From NCBI RefSeq assembly GCF_002257565.1, contig NZ_CP022736.1, positions 1,736,001 to 1,800,000 of the forward strand: a DNA stretch of 64,000 bases, read 5' to 3'. Positions 26,451 to 34,700 of this stretch are shown here, piece after piece (position 1 is the stretch's first letter; every line of letters starts with the position of its first letter). Source of the DNA: Herbaspirillum sp. meg3. Lineage in GTDB: Bacteria > Pseudomonadota > Gammaproteobacteria > Burkholderiales > Burkholderiaceae_D. The translations under genes and the position numbers were made by a program. The notes beneath the pieces are model-generated. The model searched no databases, was not told the DNA's origin, and worked only from the letters and a program-made list of their open reading frames with translations.

Positions 26451-27370
26451 ATCTTGCTTGGATCGTAGGCGGATGCCTGTCCCATCTGCATCAGCCACGA
26501 GATAAAGGTTTTCAGAGCATTGCCGGTGTTGGCGTTGCCTCCATCGGCAATTCTATGCAGCATGTGGAAGCCCTGGCCGTGTAACACCACTTCCGGAAAC
26601 AGCTGGCGCAAGCGGCCGTGCGACAAGTCGTCGTCGACCAGCGCCAGCGATCCCATTGCAATCCCCAGATCCGTCGACGCCGCCTGCAAGCTCAGGAAAA
26701 AATGCTCGTAGCTGGTTCCCTGCAACTTCTTCTTCACCGGCACACCCGCCTTGATCAGCCATTGCTGCCACGCATCTGCGCGCACGCTCAGATGGATCAA
26801 TGATGCCTGCAGCAAGTCCGCCGGTTTGTTGATCGGATGTAATTCAAGATAATGCGGCGATGCCAGCGGCGCCGAGACGTCATCCAGGAAGCGCACGCAT
26901 TCAAAGCCGCTGCGTTCCAGCGGGCTGCGCCACAGCACCACGTCGAAGGGGTCTTTGACGTCTTCAAAGTGTTCCGACACCGTGGTCGTCACGCGCACCT
27001 CAATACGCGGGTTGTCGATCTGAAACTGTGACAGGCGCGGAATCAGCCAGCGCATCGCCACCGAGGGCGCAGTGATCACGCGCACGATACGATTCTTGCC
27101 GGTCAGCGTCAGTTGCTCTGCCGCCATGGCGATGCGGTCGAGGGCGGCGCGCACTTCCGTATAGAACACTTGCGCCGCTTCCGTTGCTTCCACGCCACGC
27201 GGAAGACGAATAAACAACGGTTGGCCGAAATGTTCTTCCAACAATTTTATTTGCTGACTCACTGCACTATGCGTGATATGCAATTCATGTGCGGCAATCG
27301 TCAAACTCCGCGTGCGCGCTGCTGCTTCGAACACTTTAAGGGCCTTCAGCGGCGGTAGGGAAATGCTCAT
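26426..27370 (-). CDS. LysR-family transcriptional regulator (GcvA-like)
   Basis: 314 residues: N-terminal winged helix (LPPLKALKVFEAAARTRSLTIAAHELHITHSAVSQQIKLLEEHFG, residues about 5-50) and a C-terminal inducer-binding domain. The LPPLxALxxFEAAAR start is that of the GcvA subgroup. It faces away from the DUF3563-like gene and converges on the ABM gene, overlapping it by 25 bases, so neither neighbour is an obvious operon partner. The target may be the divergent gene at 27476 or its own promoter. Confidence 0.9.
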   Translation of the reverse strand: MSISLPPLKALKVFEAAARTRSLTIAAHELHITHSAVSQQIKLLEEHFGQPLFIRLPRGVEATEAAQVFYTEVRAALDRIAMAAEQLTLTGKNRIVRVITAPSVAMRWLIPRLSQFQIDNPRIEVRVTTTVSEHFEDVKDPFDVVLWRSPLERSGFECVRFLDDVSAPLASPHYLELHPINKPADLLQASLIHLSVRADAWQQWLIKAGVPVKKKLQGTSYEHFFLSLQAASTDLGIAMGSLALVDDDLSHGRLRQLFPEVVLHGQGFHMLHRIADGGNANTGNALKTFISWLMQMGQASAYDPSKIYSADSST

Positions 27371-27475
27371 GGTGTTAGTTTTTCTTATAGTGATGTCGGA
27401 AAATATTGCTTTTTAATGTCGGAGGCAGCCCCTATTCTCACTATCACTGCAACGTTATTTATGTGAAAGAAAGAA

Positions 27476-27715
27476 ATGTCTACTTATCAATCTGCCGGTT
27501 TTTCTAATAATTTACAGAGTTTGCTGGAAGCTTTCCAGTTCTTTGTCGAACGCGCTTTTTCATCGTCCAAGCCAGCCATGAATGGCCCTTTGTTCGACCT
27601 CAACGACGCACCGTACCTGGAAGGCGCCGTCAATCACGCTGACATGGAACGCCGTCTGCGTGAACTCGATCGCAGCCATCTGCTGGCTTTGTCGCAACTG
27701 CAATCGCAAATCTGA
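27476..27715 (+). CDS. Small DUF3563-like protein
   Basis: 79 residues, ribosome site GAAAGAAAG just upstream. The C-terminal half, APYLEGAVNHADMERRLRELDRSH, closely follows the DUF3563 pattern (YLxGAVDxxDLERRMREL). Soluble and helical, function unknown. Divergent from the LysR gene; the 105-base spacer is AT-rich and must contain both promoters. Confidence 0.65.
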   Translation: MSTYQSAGFSNNLQSLLEAFQFFVERAFSSSKPAMNGPLFDLNDAPYLEGAVNHADMERRLRELDRSHLLALSQLQSQI

Positions 27716-28071
27716 TAGATAAATCGGAGCAATACAGCGGATGCAAGACAGTCGTAAAGACTGAATGATATTGGCGTGATGCCAGAGATGTTAAAAATGC
27801 TGCGCGCATCTCGATCTGACACTGACGATCGGGTTTGAAGCGACAGGAGAACGAGCCGGAAGCAATCTTGCCGTACCGGCTCACAGCAAACAGATGTCGC
27901 CCCCAGATGTCCCTCTGCGGGAAGACGATATCGAAGCGACGCTCATGAAGAATCATGATGATGCGTCGCTTTCATCCAGCAAAAAGGCGTCCGCAAAGGG
28001 CGCCCTTGTTTCCACCGAATATCCTGCCGGTACCGATGAGCGTAGTTAAAGTTCGCCGTCCGAACTCGCGG
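27716..28071. other. Gene-free stretch between converging genes
   Basis: 356 bases between the DUF3563-like gene and the end of the porin gene. It contains the porin terminator at 27981-28007 and otherwise no recognisable gene. Confidence 0.5.
27981..28007 (-). terminator. Probable terminator of the porin gene
   Basis: Reading the minus strand, AAGGGCG pairs with CGCCTT (one bulged G) around an 11-base loop and is followed by TTTTTG. It lies 65 bases after the porin stop codon. Confidence 0.6.
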
Positions 28072-29181
28072 TCAGAATTTGTGCGTGATGCCGATTCCCA
28101 GGCCTGCCGGGCTTTGCCCGGTGGACAGGCCGGGGATCGCGTTGGCCGACAAGTTGTAGCTCGCCGTCTGCTCATTGTTGAGCTTGGTGAAAGCGCCCCA
28201 CAGTTCGGTGCGCTTCGACAAGTTATAGCCATAGCCGATGGAGAACTGCTGCGCCCCGGATGCCGTGCCCGGCTTGCCGATGCCGCCGATGCCGGCTGTC
28301 GCATTGCCCTTGGAGCGTGCCGCCCGCACATACGAAGCGCGGAACTGGCCGCTGCCGATGTTGTGCGTCAGCGCCAGTTGCCATGCATCGCGGCGCAGAT
28401 TGGTGCTGGCCGTCGGTTCATACCGCAGGCGTTCCCACGCAAAGCGTACGCGCGTGTTGCCGAAGGAATAGGCGGCACCGATCTTATGACCGGTATCCAG
28501 CGTGCCGGCTGCAAAATAATCCTTGTGCTGCTCATAGCCGTAGGCCAGATACAGCGGGCCGTTCTCGTAAGTCAGCAAGCCGGAAATCAGGCCCGGATTG
28601 GTCGTGGCCGTCTGTTCTTCGCGTGCTGCATAAGCGATGCGGCCGATCAGGCCGTTGAAATTCGGCGTTGAATACTGCACCAGGTTTTTCTGGCGACGAT
28701 CGAACGATGCCGGCGACTGTGCATTGGCCGCCGTGGTGAAGCCGTTGCCCATGATGGAGTTGGAAGCAAAGATGCCTGCCGTAAAAGGATCGATCGCGTA
28801 CACCGACACGAAGCGATAAGGCGACTCATACTGCCCGGCGAAAATCTCCCCCAGGCTGCCGCGCAAGCCGACATTGTCATTGCGATCGGCGAACGAACCG
28901 CTGCCGGTATCGACGCCGACGTTCGACTCAATCTGGAAAAATGCCTGCAAGCCGCCGCCCAGATCTTCCACCCCCTTGAAACCGAGCACCGACAAGTTGT
29001 TCGATATGCGTCCCATGCGCCCGATACCGCCATTGGCGCCGCCGGCCCAGACGCTTTCTGCATCCACTTTCAAAAAACCATACATCGTTACGGTATCGCT
29101 CTGCGCTGCCGCTGATGCCGCCGCCGAAGTCAGTCCCGCCGTGATCAAGCCCTTCATCGTCCGATTGATTGCCTGTTTCAT
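28072..29181 (-). CDS. Gram-negative (OmpC-like, 16-strand) porin
   Basis: 369 residues: signal peptide about 1-26 (ending ASAAAQ), then the classic betaproteobacterial porin start SDTVTMYGFLKVDAESV, the FKGVEDLGGGLQAFFQIES strand pair and RNDNVGLRGSLGEIFAGQYESPY. The C-terminus is LGIGITHKF with the terminal Phe needed for BAM recognition. Outer-membrane diffusion channel, probably for the substrate of the adjacent catabolic cluster. An ATGTATAC-type site lies 75 bases upstream of the start. Confidence 0.93.
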   Translation of the reverse strand: MKQAINRTMKGLITAGLTSAAASAAAQSDTVTMYGFLKVDAESVWAGGANGGIGRMGRISNNLSVLGFKGVEDLGGGLQAFFQIESNVGVDTGSGSFADRNDNVGLRGSLGEIFAGQYESPYRFVSVYAIDPFTAGIFASNSIMGNGFTTAANAQSPASFDRRQKNLVQYSTPNFNGLIGRIAYAAREEQTATTNPGLISGLLTYENGPLYLAYGYEQHKDYFAAGTLDTGHKIGAAYSFGNTRVRFAWERLRYEPTASTNLRRDAWQLALTHNIGSGQFRASYVRAARSKGNATAGIGGIGKPGTASGAQQFSIGYGYNLSKRTELWGAFTKLNNEQTASYNLSANAIPGLSTGQSPAGLGIGITHKF

Positions 29182-29255
29182 CCCTGAATCTCCTCCATAG
29201 AGTTGTTGTCGATGTTTTTCTTGTTTGGAGAAAATAATAATTCATATAAATTTAT

Positions 29256-29267
29256 ATGTATACGCAT
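29256..29267. promoter_or_regulatory. Candidate GntR operator before the porin gene
   Basis: TATG-TATACG-CATA is a palindrome-like 14-mer in the AT-rich leader of the porin gene. The core ATGTATAC recurs at 31931 and, as GTATACAT, at 30251, before other genes of the cluster. Confidence 0.45.
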
Positions 29268-29390
29268 AAATTAAATTTGAATTTATTTGATTTTATGGGA
29301 ATCAATTGAGTGGGTGAGATAGATAACATCACCGTGGCCCCACCAAACAGACAGGCGCCAGCGGCGTTGAAACGACGGAAGGGTAAAAGA

Positions 29391-29420
29391 AAAGGTGCCG
29401 GTCGGAAGACGGGCGCCTTT
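29391..29420 (-). terminator. Probable terminator of the GntR gene
   Basis: AAAGGCGCC/GGCACCTTT-type stem (one G-U pair) with a 12-base loop, followed on the minus strand by TCTTTT; it lies 26 bases after the GntR stop. Confidence 0.65.
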
Positions 29421-29445
29421 GGCAGGAAGGGAGAGAAGCGAAGGC

Positions 29446-30090
29446 TTACGCCTGATGTTCCTTGATCATCTCCAGCACATGAATGCTCAGGCGCGTGGTG
29501 TGATTGCGCATCGCCAGGTAAGCCTTCTCCGGATCGGACGCAAGAATCGCCGCGATGATCGCATCGTGTTCTTCGTGCGACACCGTCAGGCGCTTGTCGA
29601 CGCCGGCCTGTGCGGCGCGGAACATCGCCAGGCGGTCACGCAGATTTTCAATCGTGTCGGCCAGGCTCTTGTTGTGTGCGCCGGCACAGATCAGGTTGTG
29701 GAATTTCTTGTTTAGCGCCAGATAGCCGGCGTCGTCACCGTTGGCGACACATTCCTGGCTTTGCAGATGGACCAGCTCCAGCTGTTTCTTTTGCACCGCG
29801 CTCATGCGCTCGGCACAGATGCGGCAGCACAGGGCTTCCAGTTCGCACATGGCTTCCAGCATGTCGGCCAGTTCATCGACGCCGATGCTGGTGACGATGC
29901 CGCCTTTGCGCGGCTTCAACTCAATCATGCCGCGCGCGGCCAGCTCGCGCAGCGCCTGGCGGATCGGGGTGCGCGACACTTTAAAGCGTTCGGATAGAGC
30001 GATTTCTTCCAGCGCGGAGCCGGGTGGCAGCACGCCGCTGATGATTTCGTCGGTCAGGGTGCGATAGATGCGAAGAGAGATGGTTTCCAT
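29446..30090 (-). CDS. GntR-family regulator with FCD domain
   Basis: 214 residues: winged-helix domain about 5-72 with ALSERFKVSRTPIRQALRELAARGMIEL, then an all-helical FCD ligand domain (about 80-205). That domain shows the usual acidic and His positions for a bound metal (LNKKFHNLI, SHEEHDAIIAAI, MRNHTTRL). FCD regulators are usually repressors released by a carboxylic-acid substrate or intermediate. It is transcribed away from the VOC gene and sits between porin and enzymes, so it is the natural local regulator of this cluster. Its own promoter region holds the AT-rich operator-like sites at 30229-30260. Confidence 0.9.
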   Translation of the reverse strand: METISLRIYRTLTDEIISGVLPPGSALEEIALSERFKVSRTPIRQALRELAARGMIELKPRKGGIVTSIGVDELADMLEAMCELEALCCRICAERMSAVQKKQLELVHLQSQECVANGDDAGYLALNKKFHNLICAGAHNKSLADTIENLRDRLAMFRAAQAGVDKRLTVSHEEHDAIIAAILASDPEKAYLAMRNHTTRLSIHVLEMIKEHQA

Positions 30091-30228
30091 TCTTGCGTTC
30101 TCGGTTTTTATGGGGTGCTGCAGATGATTCAGTTTGTGATGCAGATGGCTATATTTTACATCGCTTGCACTATAGCAAAAATCTATACCTGTAGCTGGAT
30201 AAGAGCAAAAGTATCTAATTATATTTTA

Positions 30229-30260
30229 ATGAATACATTTATAAATTAAAGTATACATAT
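30229..30260. promoter_or_regulatory. Candidate GntR operators between the regulator and the VOC gene
   Basis: ATGAATACAT (30229-30238) and GTATACATAT (30251-30260) lie in a 170-base AT-rich divergent spacer. ATGAATACAT also occurs at 31879-31888 and, inverted, at 31951-31960, upstream of two more genes of the cluster. Confidence 0.5.
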
Positions 30261-30341
30261 AAAAAATCCATGAGTAGAATCAGCCATTGTGTATATCCAG
30301 TATTTTGCTTTCATCTACTCATATAAAGAGGAGGCTGCACC

Positions 30342-30821
30342 ATGGCTAACAAACTGCGTCACATCGCTATCTCCGTTCCCGATCCCTGGAAAACGGCCGA
30401 GTTTTATCAGCAGGCTTTCGGCTTCAAGAAGGTCGGCGAGACCGATTCTTCCCTGGCGCGCGGCGTCTACCTGAGCGACGGCACCATGTCGCTGGCGCTG
30501 CTGAACTACAAGACCGACGAAGCCGCCGGCGACCGTGGCCGCGAGTTCGTCGGCCTGCATCACATCGGCGTCTGGGTCGACAATATCGTCGATGCGCGCA
30601 AGGACGTCGAACAAGCGGGCGGCGAGTACTACATGGGTGAAGTGCCGGTCAAAGGCAACATCTTCTACGAAGTCAAATACAAGGATCCCGACGGCGTCAT
30701 CTGCGACCTGACCGACCACGGCTGGGGCGGCGCGTCCAAGGATGGTCCCGCAGCGGGCGCCAAAAGCGACGGTCCGGCCTTGCGTCATCCGGATCTGACG
30801 GCGGACCGCAGCGGTCTGTAA
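30342..30821 (+). CDS. VOC-family protein (glyoxalase/extradiol dioxygenase fold) 1
   Basis: 159 residues, excellent ribosome site GAGGAGG 8 bases before the ATG. Two beta-alpha-beta-beta-beta modules: HIAISVPDPWKTAEFYQQAFGFKKVGE and HHIGVWVDNIVDARKDVEQAGGEYY, then VKYKDPDGVICDLTDHGWGG. Metal ligands by position: H8 and the HH at about 69-70. The usual last Glu of the EPDGxxxEL motif is replaced by Asp/Cys (VICDLTDH), so metal use may differ. First gene on the plus side of the GntR regulator; a stem at 30843-30868 follows it. Confidence 0.82.
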   Translation: MANKLRHIAISVPDPWKTAEFYQQAFGFKKVGETDSSLARGVYLSDGTMSLALLNYKTDEAAGDRGREFVGLHHIGVWVDNIVDARKDVEQAGGEYYMGEVPVKGNIFYEVKYKDPDGVICDLTDHGWGGASKDGPAAGAKSDGPALRHPDLTADRSGL

Positions 30822-30842
30822 TTTCCGGCTTCAATGTCATTG

Positions 30843-30868
30843 CGCCCGGCTGGTTCATCGGCCGGGCG
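30843..30868 (+). terminator. Stem-loop after VOC gene 1 (possible terminator)
   Basis: GCGCCCGGC / GCCGGGCGT, a strong stem with a short loop, 21 bases after the stop codon but without a T run; it may slow or stop transcription or protect the 3' end. Confidence 0.4.
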
Positions 30869-30895
30869 TATGCATTTGTGCAGTACGGTGTGCGG

Positions 30896-31852
30896 TCAGC
30901 GCGTCACGACGTGCTGAAGCGGATCGCCTGCCTGGAGTGCTGAGAGGTTTTCTTCAAACATCCGCAACTGCGCCTGCAACGCCTCCGGCGAACGGCCCGA
31001 GATATGCGGCGTCAGCAACAGGTTGTCGAGCGTGCGAAACGCCTCCGGTATCGCCGGCTCGCCCTCGACCACATCCAGCGCCGCGCCGGCAATACGCTTG
31101 CTCGCCAATGCGTCAATCAACGCCGCCGTATCAACCACGCTGCCGCGCGCGATATTGATCAGAAAAGCCTGCGGCCCCAGGGCTTGCAGCAAATAGCGAT
31201 TGACCAGATGCCGCGTTGCCGCTCCTCCCGGGCAGGCCAGGATCAGATAGTCGCTGCGCGCGGCCAGCTCCAGCGGCGTGGCGCAATATAGATAAGGCAC
31301 ATGCTCGCGCACATGGCGGGCGTGATACGCCACTTCCATATCGAAGGCCGCCGCACGGCGTGCGATCTGCTCGCCGATATTTCCCAGGCCGACGATGCCG
31401 AGCCGCTTGCCGTTGACGGTCGGGCGCGCTGCGCGATTGCTCTCCCAACCGCCGTCTTTGACGGCGGTATCGAGCAAATGCAGCCCGCGCGATACCGCCA
31501 GCATCAGCGCCATGGCGTGATCGGCGACGGTGGCGTTGTTGGCGCCGGGGGCGTGGGTGACGGCGATGCCGAGTTCTCCGGCGGCAACCAGATCGACGTT
31601 CTCATACCCCGCGCCAAAGGCGCTGACCAGTTTCAGTTGCGGCATCGCCTGCATTTGCGCGCGGGTCAGGCCGGTTGATCCGTTGGTCAGGACGATGCTG
31701 ACTGAGTGCAGCTCTTTATTGTCCCAATCGATTCCTTTCGGCGCGTAGCGCACGGCCGGCAGCGCCGGGTTATCGCGCAACTGCGCCACCAAAGCGTCGG
31801 CCAGCGGAATCAGGATCAGCAATTCAAGGGAAGAGGGCATCGACATTCTCAT
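30896..31852 (-). CDS. D-isomer-specific 2-hydroxyacid dehydrogenase
   Basis: 318 residues from the in-frame ATG at 31852; an ATG at 31888 adds 12 and others at 31846 and 31840 are close by, with no clear ribosome site to decide. NAD(P)-binding motif LGIVGLGNIGEQIARRAAAF near the middle, substrate-loop GSTGLTRAQM at the N-terminal side, catalytic Arg in INIARGSVVDT, Glu in VEGEPAIPEAF and His in LLTPHISGRSPEA. Closest in pattern to glyoxylate/hydroxypyruvate reductases. It probably interconverts a 2-oxo and 2-hydroxy acid made in this cluster. Divergent from the FAH gene. Confidence 0.9.
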   Translation of the reverse strand: MRMSMPSSLELLILIPLADALVAQLRDNPALPAVRYAPKGIDWDNKELHSVSIVLTNGSTGLTRAQMQAMPQLKLVSAFGAGYENVDLVAAGELGIAVTHAPGANNATVADHAMALMLAVSRGLHLLDTAVKDGGWESNRAARPTVNGKRLGIVGLGNIGEQIARRAAAFDMEVAYHARHVREHVPYLYCATPLELAARSDYLILACPGGAATRHLVNRYLLQALGPQAFLINIARGSVVDTAALIDALASKRIAGAALDVVEGEPAIPEAFRTLDNLLLTPHISGRSPEALQAQLRMFEENLSALQAGDPLQHVVTR

Positions 31853-31876
31853 CAAGGTTGGCAAAATCGAAAAGCC

Positions 31877-31962
31877 ATATGAATACATAGCGATTCTTAT
31901 GTATAAAAATTTTTACATATTTGTATTGCAATGTATACGTATAAGTTTTAATGTATTCATAT
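31877..31962. promoter_or_regulatory. Candidate GntR operator region in the dehydrogenase-FAH divergent promoter
   Basis: ATATGAATACAT (31877-31888) and its exact inverse ATGTATTCATAT (31951-31962) frame a very AT-rich stretch that also holds ATGTATACGTAT (31931-31942). The sequences match the sites at 29256 and 30229-30260. Confidence 0.55.
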
Positions 31963-32004
31963 TGATTGTTCTGAAATGCTTAAATTTTTTGAGGGGAAGC
32001 GATC

Positions 32005-32958
32005 TTGGCTTGGTATGCGATTGCAACGTATGTGCAAAACGAGGGCGGGCAGGCGCGTCCGGCGTTGGTGCTGGAAATGCTGGACGAGGTTCTGTTCGAT
32101 CTGGCGGAAGTCGTCAAGGCCAGCCGCAGCAGCGGTCTGGCGGCCAGTGAGGTCAGCAGCGTATCGGCGCTGATCGGCGCCTGGGATGTGCAGAACGCAC
32201 AGCTGAAAAACCTGGCAGAGCTGCTGCCGAGTCTGGTCGCCGCCGGTGCGGTGAAGCCGCTCGACAAGTCAGCCTACAAACTGGCGGCGCCGTTCGTGCC
32301 TGGCCGTATCTTCGCCACCGCGTCCAACTACTACGATCATGCCGCCGAGATGGGTACCGAGCTGGCGCCGCGTGCCGAGAGTTCGCCTTATTGCTTCATG
32401 AAGGCGGAAACCAGCGTTACCGCCACCGAGACCGAGGTCGTCATGCCGGGCAATACCGAAAAGCTCGATTGGGAAGTGGAACTCGGCGTCATCATCGGCC
32501 GCCGCTGCAAGAACGTCTCCGTTGCCGAAGCCTATGACGTTATCGCCGGCTACACCGTGTTCAACGACATCAGCGCACGCGACCTCAATCGCCGAAGCGA
32601 CTATCCCTTCAAGCATGACTGGTTCCGCGGCAAGAGCTTTGACACCTTCGGGCCGATGGGGCCGTGGATCGTGCCGCGCGACTGCATCGCCGATCCGCAG
32701 AAGTTGCGCATGCAGTTGCAGGTCAATGGCGAAATGATGCAGGACGACACCGCCGAAGGCATGATCTTCAATATCGCCGAGCAGATCGCCTACCTGTCCG
32801 GCATTCTCACTCTGCAGCCCGGCGACCTGATCGCCACCGGCACGCCGGATGGCGTCGGCATGGGACGCGGTGTCTATCTCAAGCCGGGCGACGAAATGAT
32901 TGCTTCCATCGAGCGCATCGGCAGCATCCGCAACAAGGTTGTCGCCGCCGCACTTTGA
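32005..32958 (+). CDS. Fumarylacetoacetate hydrolase (FAH) superfamily enzyme
   Basis: 317 residues starting at TTG 32005, supported by the GAGGGGAAG ribosome site 6 bases upstream. The N-terminal 90 residues are a small helical/beta cap. The FAH domain follows with RIFATASNYYDHAAEMG, metal ligands in KLDWEVELGVIIGRR (two Glu) and FNDISARDLNRRSDYP (Asp), and TGTPDGVGMGRGVYLKPGD at the end. Family reactions are C-C hydrolysis, decarboxylation or hydration of 2-oxo acids from ring cleavage. Together with the VOC and DapA-like proteins this points to a degradation route for a ring-derived acid. First gene of a probable operon running to 39.9 kb. Confidence 0.88.
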   Translation: MAWYAIATYVQNEGGQARPALVLEMLDEVLFDLAEVVKASRSSGLAASEVSSVSALIGAWDVQNAQLKNLAELLPSLVAAGAVKPLDKSAYKLAAPFVPGRIFATASNYYDHAAEMGTELAPRAESSPYCFMKAETSVTATETEVVMPGNTEKLDWEVELGVIIGRRCKNVSVAEAYDVIAGYTVFNDISARDLNRRSDYPFKHDWFRGKSFDTFGPMGPWIVPRDCIADPQKLRMQLQVNGEMMQDDTAEGMIFNIAEQIAYLSGILTLQPGDLIATGTPDGVGMGRGVYLKPGDEMIASIERIGSIRNKVVAAAL

Positions 32959-33014
32959 TAACGACGCAAAGAAGCTCGCTTAAGCGGTACATGCAGCATT
33001 CAACGGAGAATGTG

Positions 33015-34013
33015 ATGGTCATCAGCAAGTGCATCAAGAAGTTTCTGGTTTCTGTAGTGATCGGTTCGTGCTGTGCCGCACCTGCGGTTGCAGCGGACAA
33101 GGTGAAATTCAATCTGGCATGGCTGCCGCAAGGCAGCACCGGCGGCATCCTGGTGGCGATCGCCAAAGGCTTCTACGCTGAAGCCGGTCTGGATGTCAGT
33201 GCCGTGCGTGGTTACGGCGGACAGCGCACCGTCAATGAAATCGATCAGGGCCTGTTTGAATTTGGTTACGGGGATCCGATCAGCGTCATGCTCAATCGTG
33301 CGCAAGGCGGCAAGACCGTGATGGTCGGCACCATCAACACGCGCTGGCCGGCAGCGCTGTGCTACATCGACAAACCAGAGCGCAAGCTGCAAAAGCCGGC
33401 CGACCTCAAAGGCCTGTCGCTCGGCGGCGGTGCTGCGTCGCCTTTGCAAAACATCGTGCCGAACTGGCTGCAAGCCAACAAGCTGCCGGCCGATCACATC
33501 AAACTATTACGCCTCGATCCGTCGGTGATCAATTCATCCTTCCTCGAAGGCCGCATCGATCTGGCCGAGTGCTGGGAAGGCGCCAACAAGCCCATCCTCG
33601 AAGCACTGCTGCAAAAGGACGGCAAGAAGCTGGGCTGGATGCGTTACCGCGATTTCAACCTCAACCTCTACGGCAACGGCATCGTCACCACCGAGAAGCT
33701 GGTAGCGAGCAATCCCGATCTGGTCAGGCGCTTCGTGCAGGCGACGTATCGCGGATTCGATTATCAACGCACCCACGCCAAGGAAGCCGCCGACGCCATC
33801 GCCTCGCAACAAAAGCTGATGGACAAGGGCATCCTGTTGCAGCAAATTACCGAGACCAATCAGATCATCGAGGACCCTGAAGCAGACAATAAGAAGCTAG
33901 GCTGGATGCGCGCCGACCGTATGCAGGCAACCGTCGATTTTGTAAAGAAAGCATTCAATCTGCAAGCGCCTATCAAAGCGAACGATATCTACACCAACAA
34001 GTTCGTCGAGTAG
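33015..34013 (+). CDS. ABC importer substrate-binding protein (SsuA/NMT1-like)
   Basis: 332 residues from ATG 33015 with CGGAG upstream; signal peptide about 1-27 (ending AVAA). The type II binding-protein fold is shown by KVKFNLAWLPQGSTGGILVAIAKGFYAEAGLDV, the classic SsuA/THI5 start, then FEFGYGDPISVML, LKGLSLGGGAASP and LNLYGNGIVTTEKLV. Periplasmic receptor of the transporter whose permease and ATPase follow at 34701 and 35447, with VOC gene 2 inserted between. Known ligands of the family include sulfonates, pyrimidine precursors, phthalate and riboflavin; the ligand here is unknown. Confidence 0.9.
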   Translation: MVISKCIKKFLVSVVIGSCCAAPAVAADKVKFNLAWLPQGSTGGILVAIAKGFYAEAGLDVSAVRGYGGQRTVNEIDQGLFEFGYGDPISVMLNRAQGGKTVMVGTINTRWPAALCYIDKPERKLQKPADLKGLSLGGGAASPLQNIVPNWLQANKLPADHIKLLRLDPSVINSSFLEGRIDLAECWEGANKPILEALLQKDGKKLGWMRYRDFNLNLYGNGIVTTEKLVASNPDLVRRFVQATYRGFDYQRTHAKEAADAIASQQKLMDKGILLQQITETNQIIEDPEADNKKLGWMRADRMQATVDFVKKAFNLQAPIKANDIYTNKFVE

Positions 34014-34044
34014 GCGTCATTGAGCAAATCAAGGAGGAAATGAA

Positions 34045-34599
34045 ATGACAGCAATGCGGGAAACAATACGCCCAAAACGCCTCGGCCATCTGGTGCTGGC
34101 CGTGCGCGACATTCAGGCATCGGTCAAGTTCTACACCGAGATTCTGGGCTTGCAGGTGTCCGACTGGATCAGTGATCAGATGGTTTTTTTGCGCGCCGGC
34201 ACCGATCACCACGATCTCGCGCTGTCGCAGATTCCCAAGGATTCGCCGGACATCGACGACCTGCCGCGTTACAGCCGTCCCGGCATGGAACACTTTTCCT
34301 ATCTGGTGGAGGACCGTGCCGAAATGGATCGCGCGGCCGAGTTCCTGCAAGAGAAGGGCGTCGAAATCGTGCGCGGCATCGGCAAGCACGGTCCCGGTGA
34401 AAATCTGTTCCTGGTCTTCAAGGATCCGGACGGCAACAACGTCGAAATCTACTGCGAGATGACACAGATCACGCCAGAGACAAAATACGAACCCAAGGTC
34501 TGGGAGCGCAACATCGATTCTTTCGATCAGTACCACTTCAAGCATTTTGTGGTGCCGCCGCCGCAGGCCGTGATCGACGCCAAGACCAACAAAAAATAA
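34045..34599 (+). CDS. VOC-family extradiol-dioxygenase-like protein 2
   Basis: 184 residues with an AAGGAGG ribosome site. The catechol-dioxygenase-like module pair carries a complete metal triad: His in LGHLVLAVRDIQASVKFYTEILGL, His in MEHFSYLVEDRAEMDRAAEFL and Glu in FKDPDGNNVEIYCEM. A 40-residue C-terminal extension (KYEPKVWERNIDSFDQYHFKHF) is typical of BphC/VOC dioxygenase relatives. It may be a ring-cleaving dioxygenase or a binding protein. It lies inside the transporter operon, so it acts on the imported compound or a product of it. Confidence 0.87.
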   Translation: MTAMRETIRPKRLGHLVLAVRDIQASVKFYTEILGLQVSDWISDQMVFLRAGTDHHDLALSQIPKDSPDIDDLPRYSRPGMEHFSYLVEDRAEMDRAAEFLQEKGVEIVRGIGKHGPGENLFLVFKDPDGNNVEIYCEMTQITPETKYEPKVWERNIDSFDQYHFKHFVVPPPQAVIDAKTNKK

Positions 34600-34700
34600 A
34601 CCAATAAAAGCATGCGGATTCTTCAGTCGGCTGCTGCAACGCAGCCGGCATGGGAGCGTGCGCGCCAACGATTGTAAAAACCGAAAGCAGGAGGAGACAA

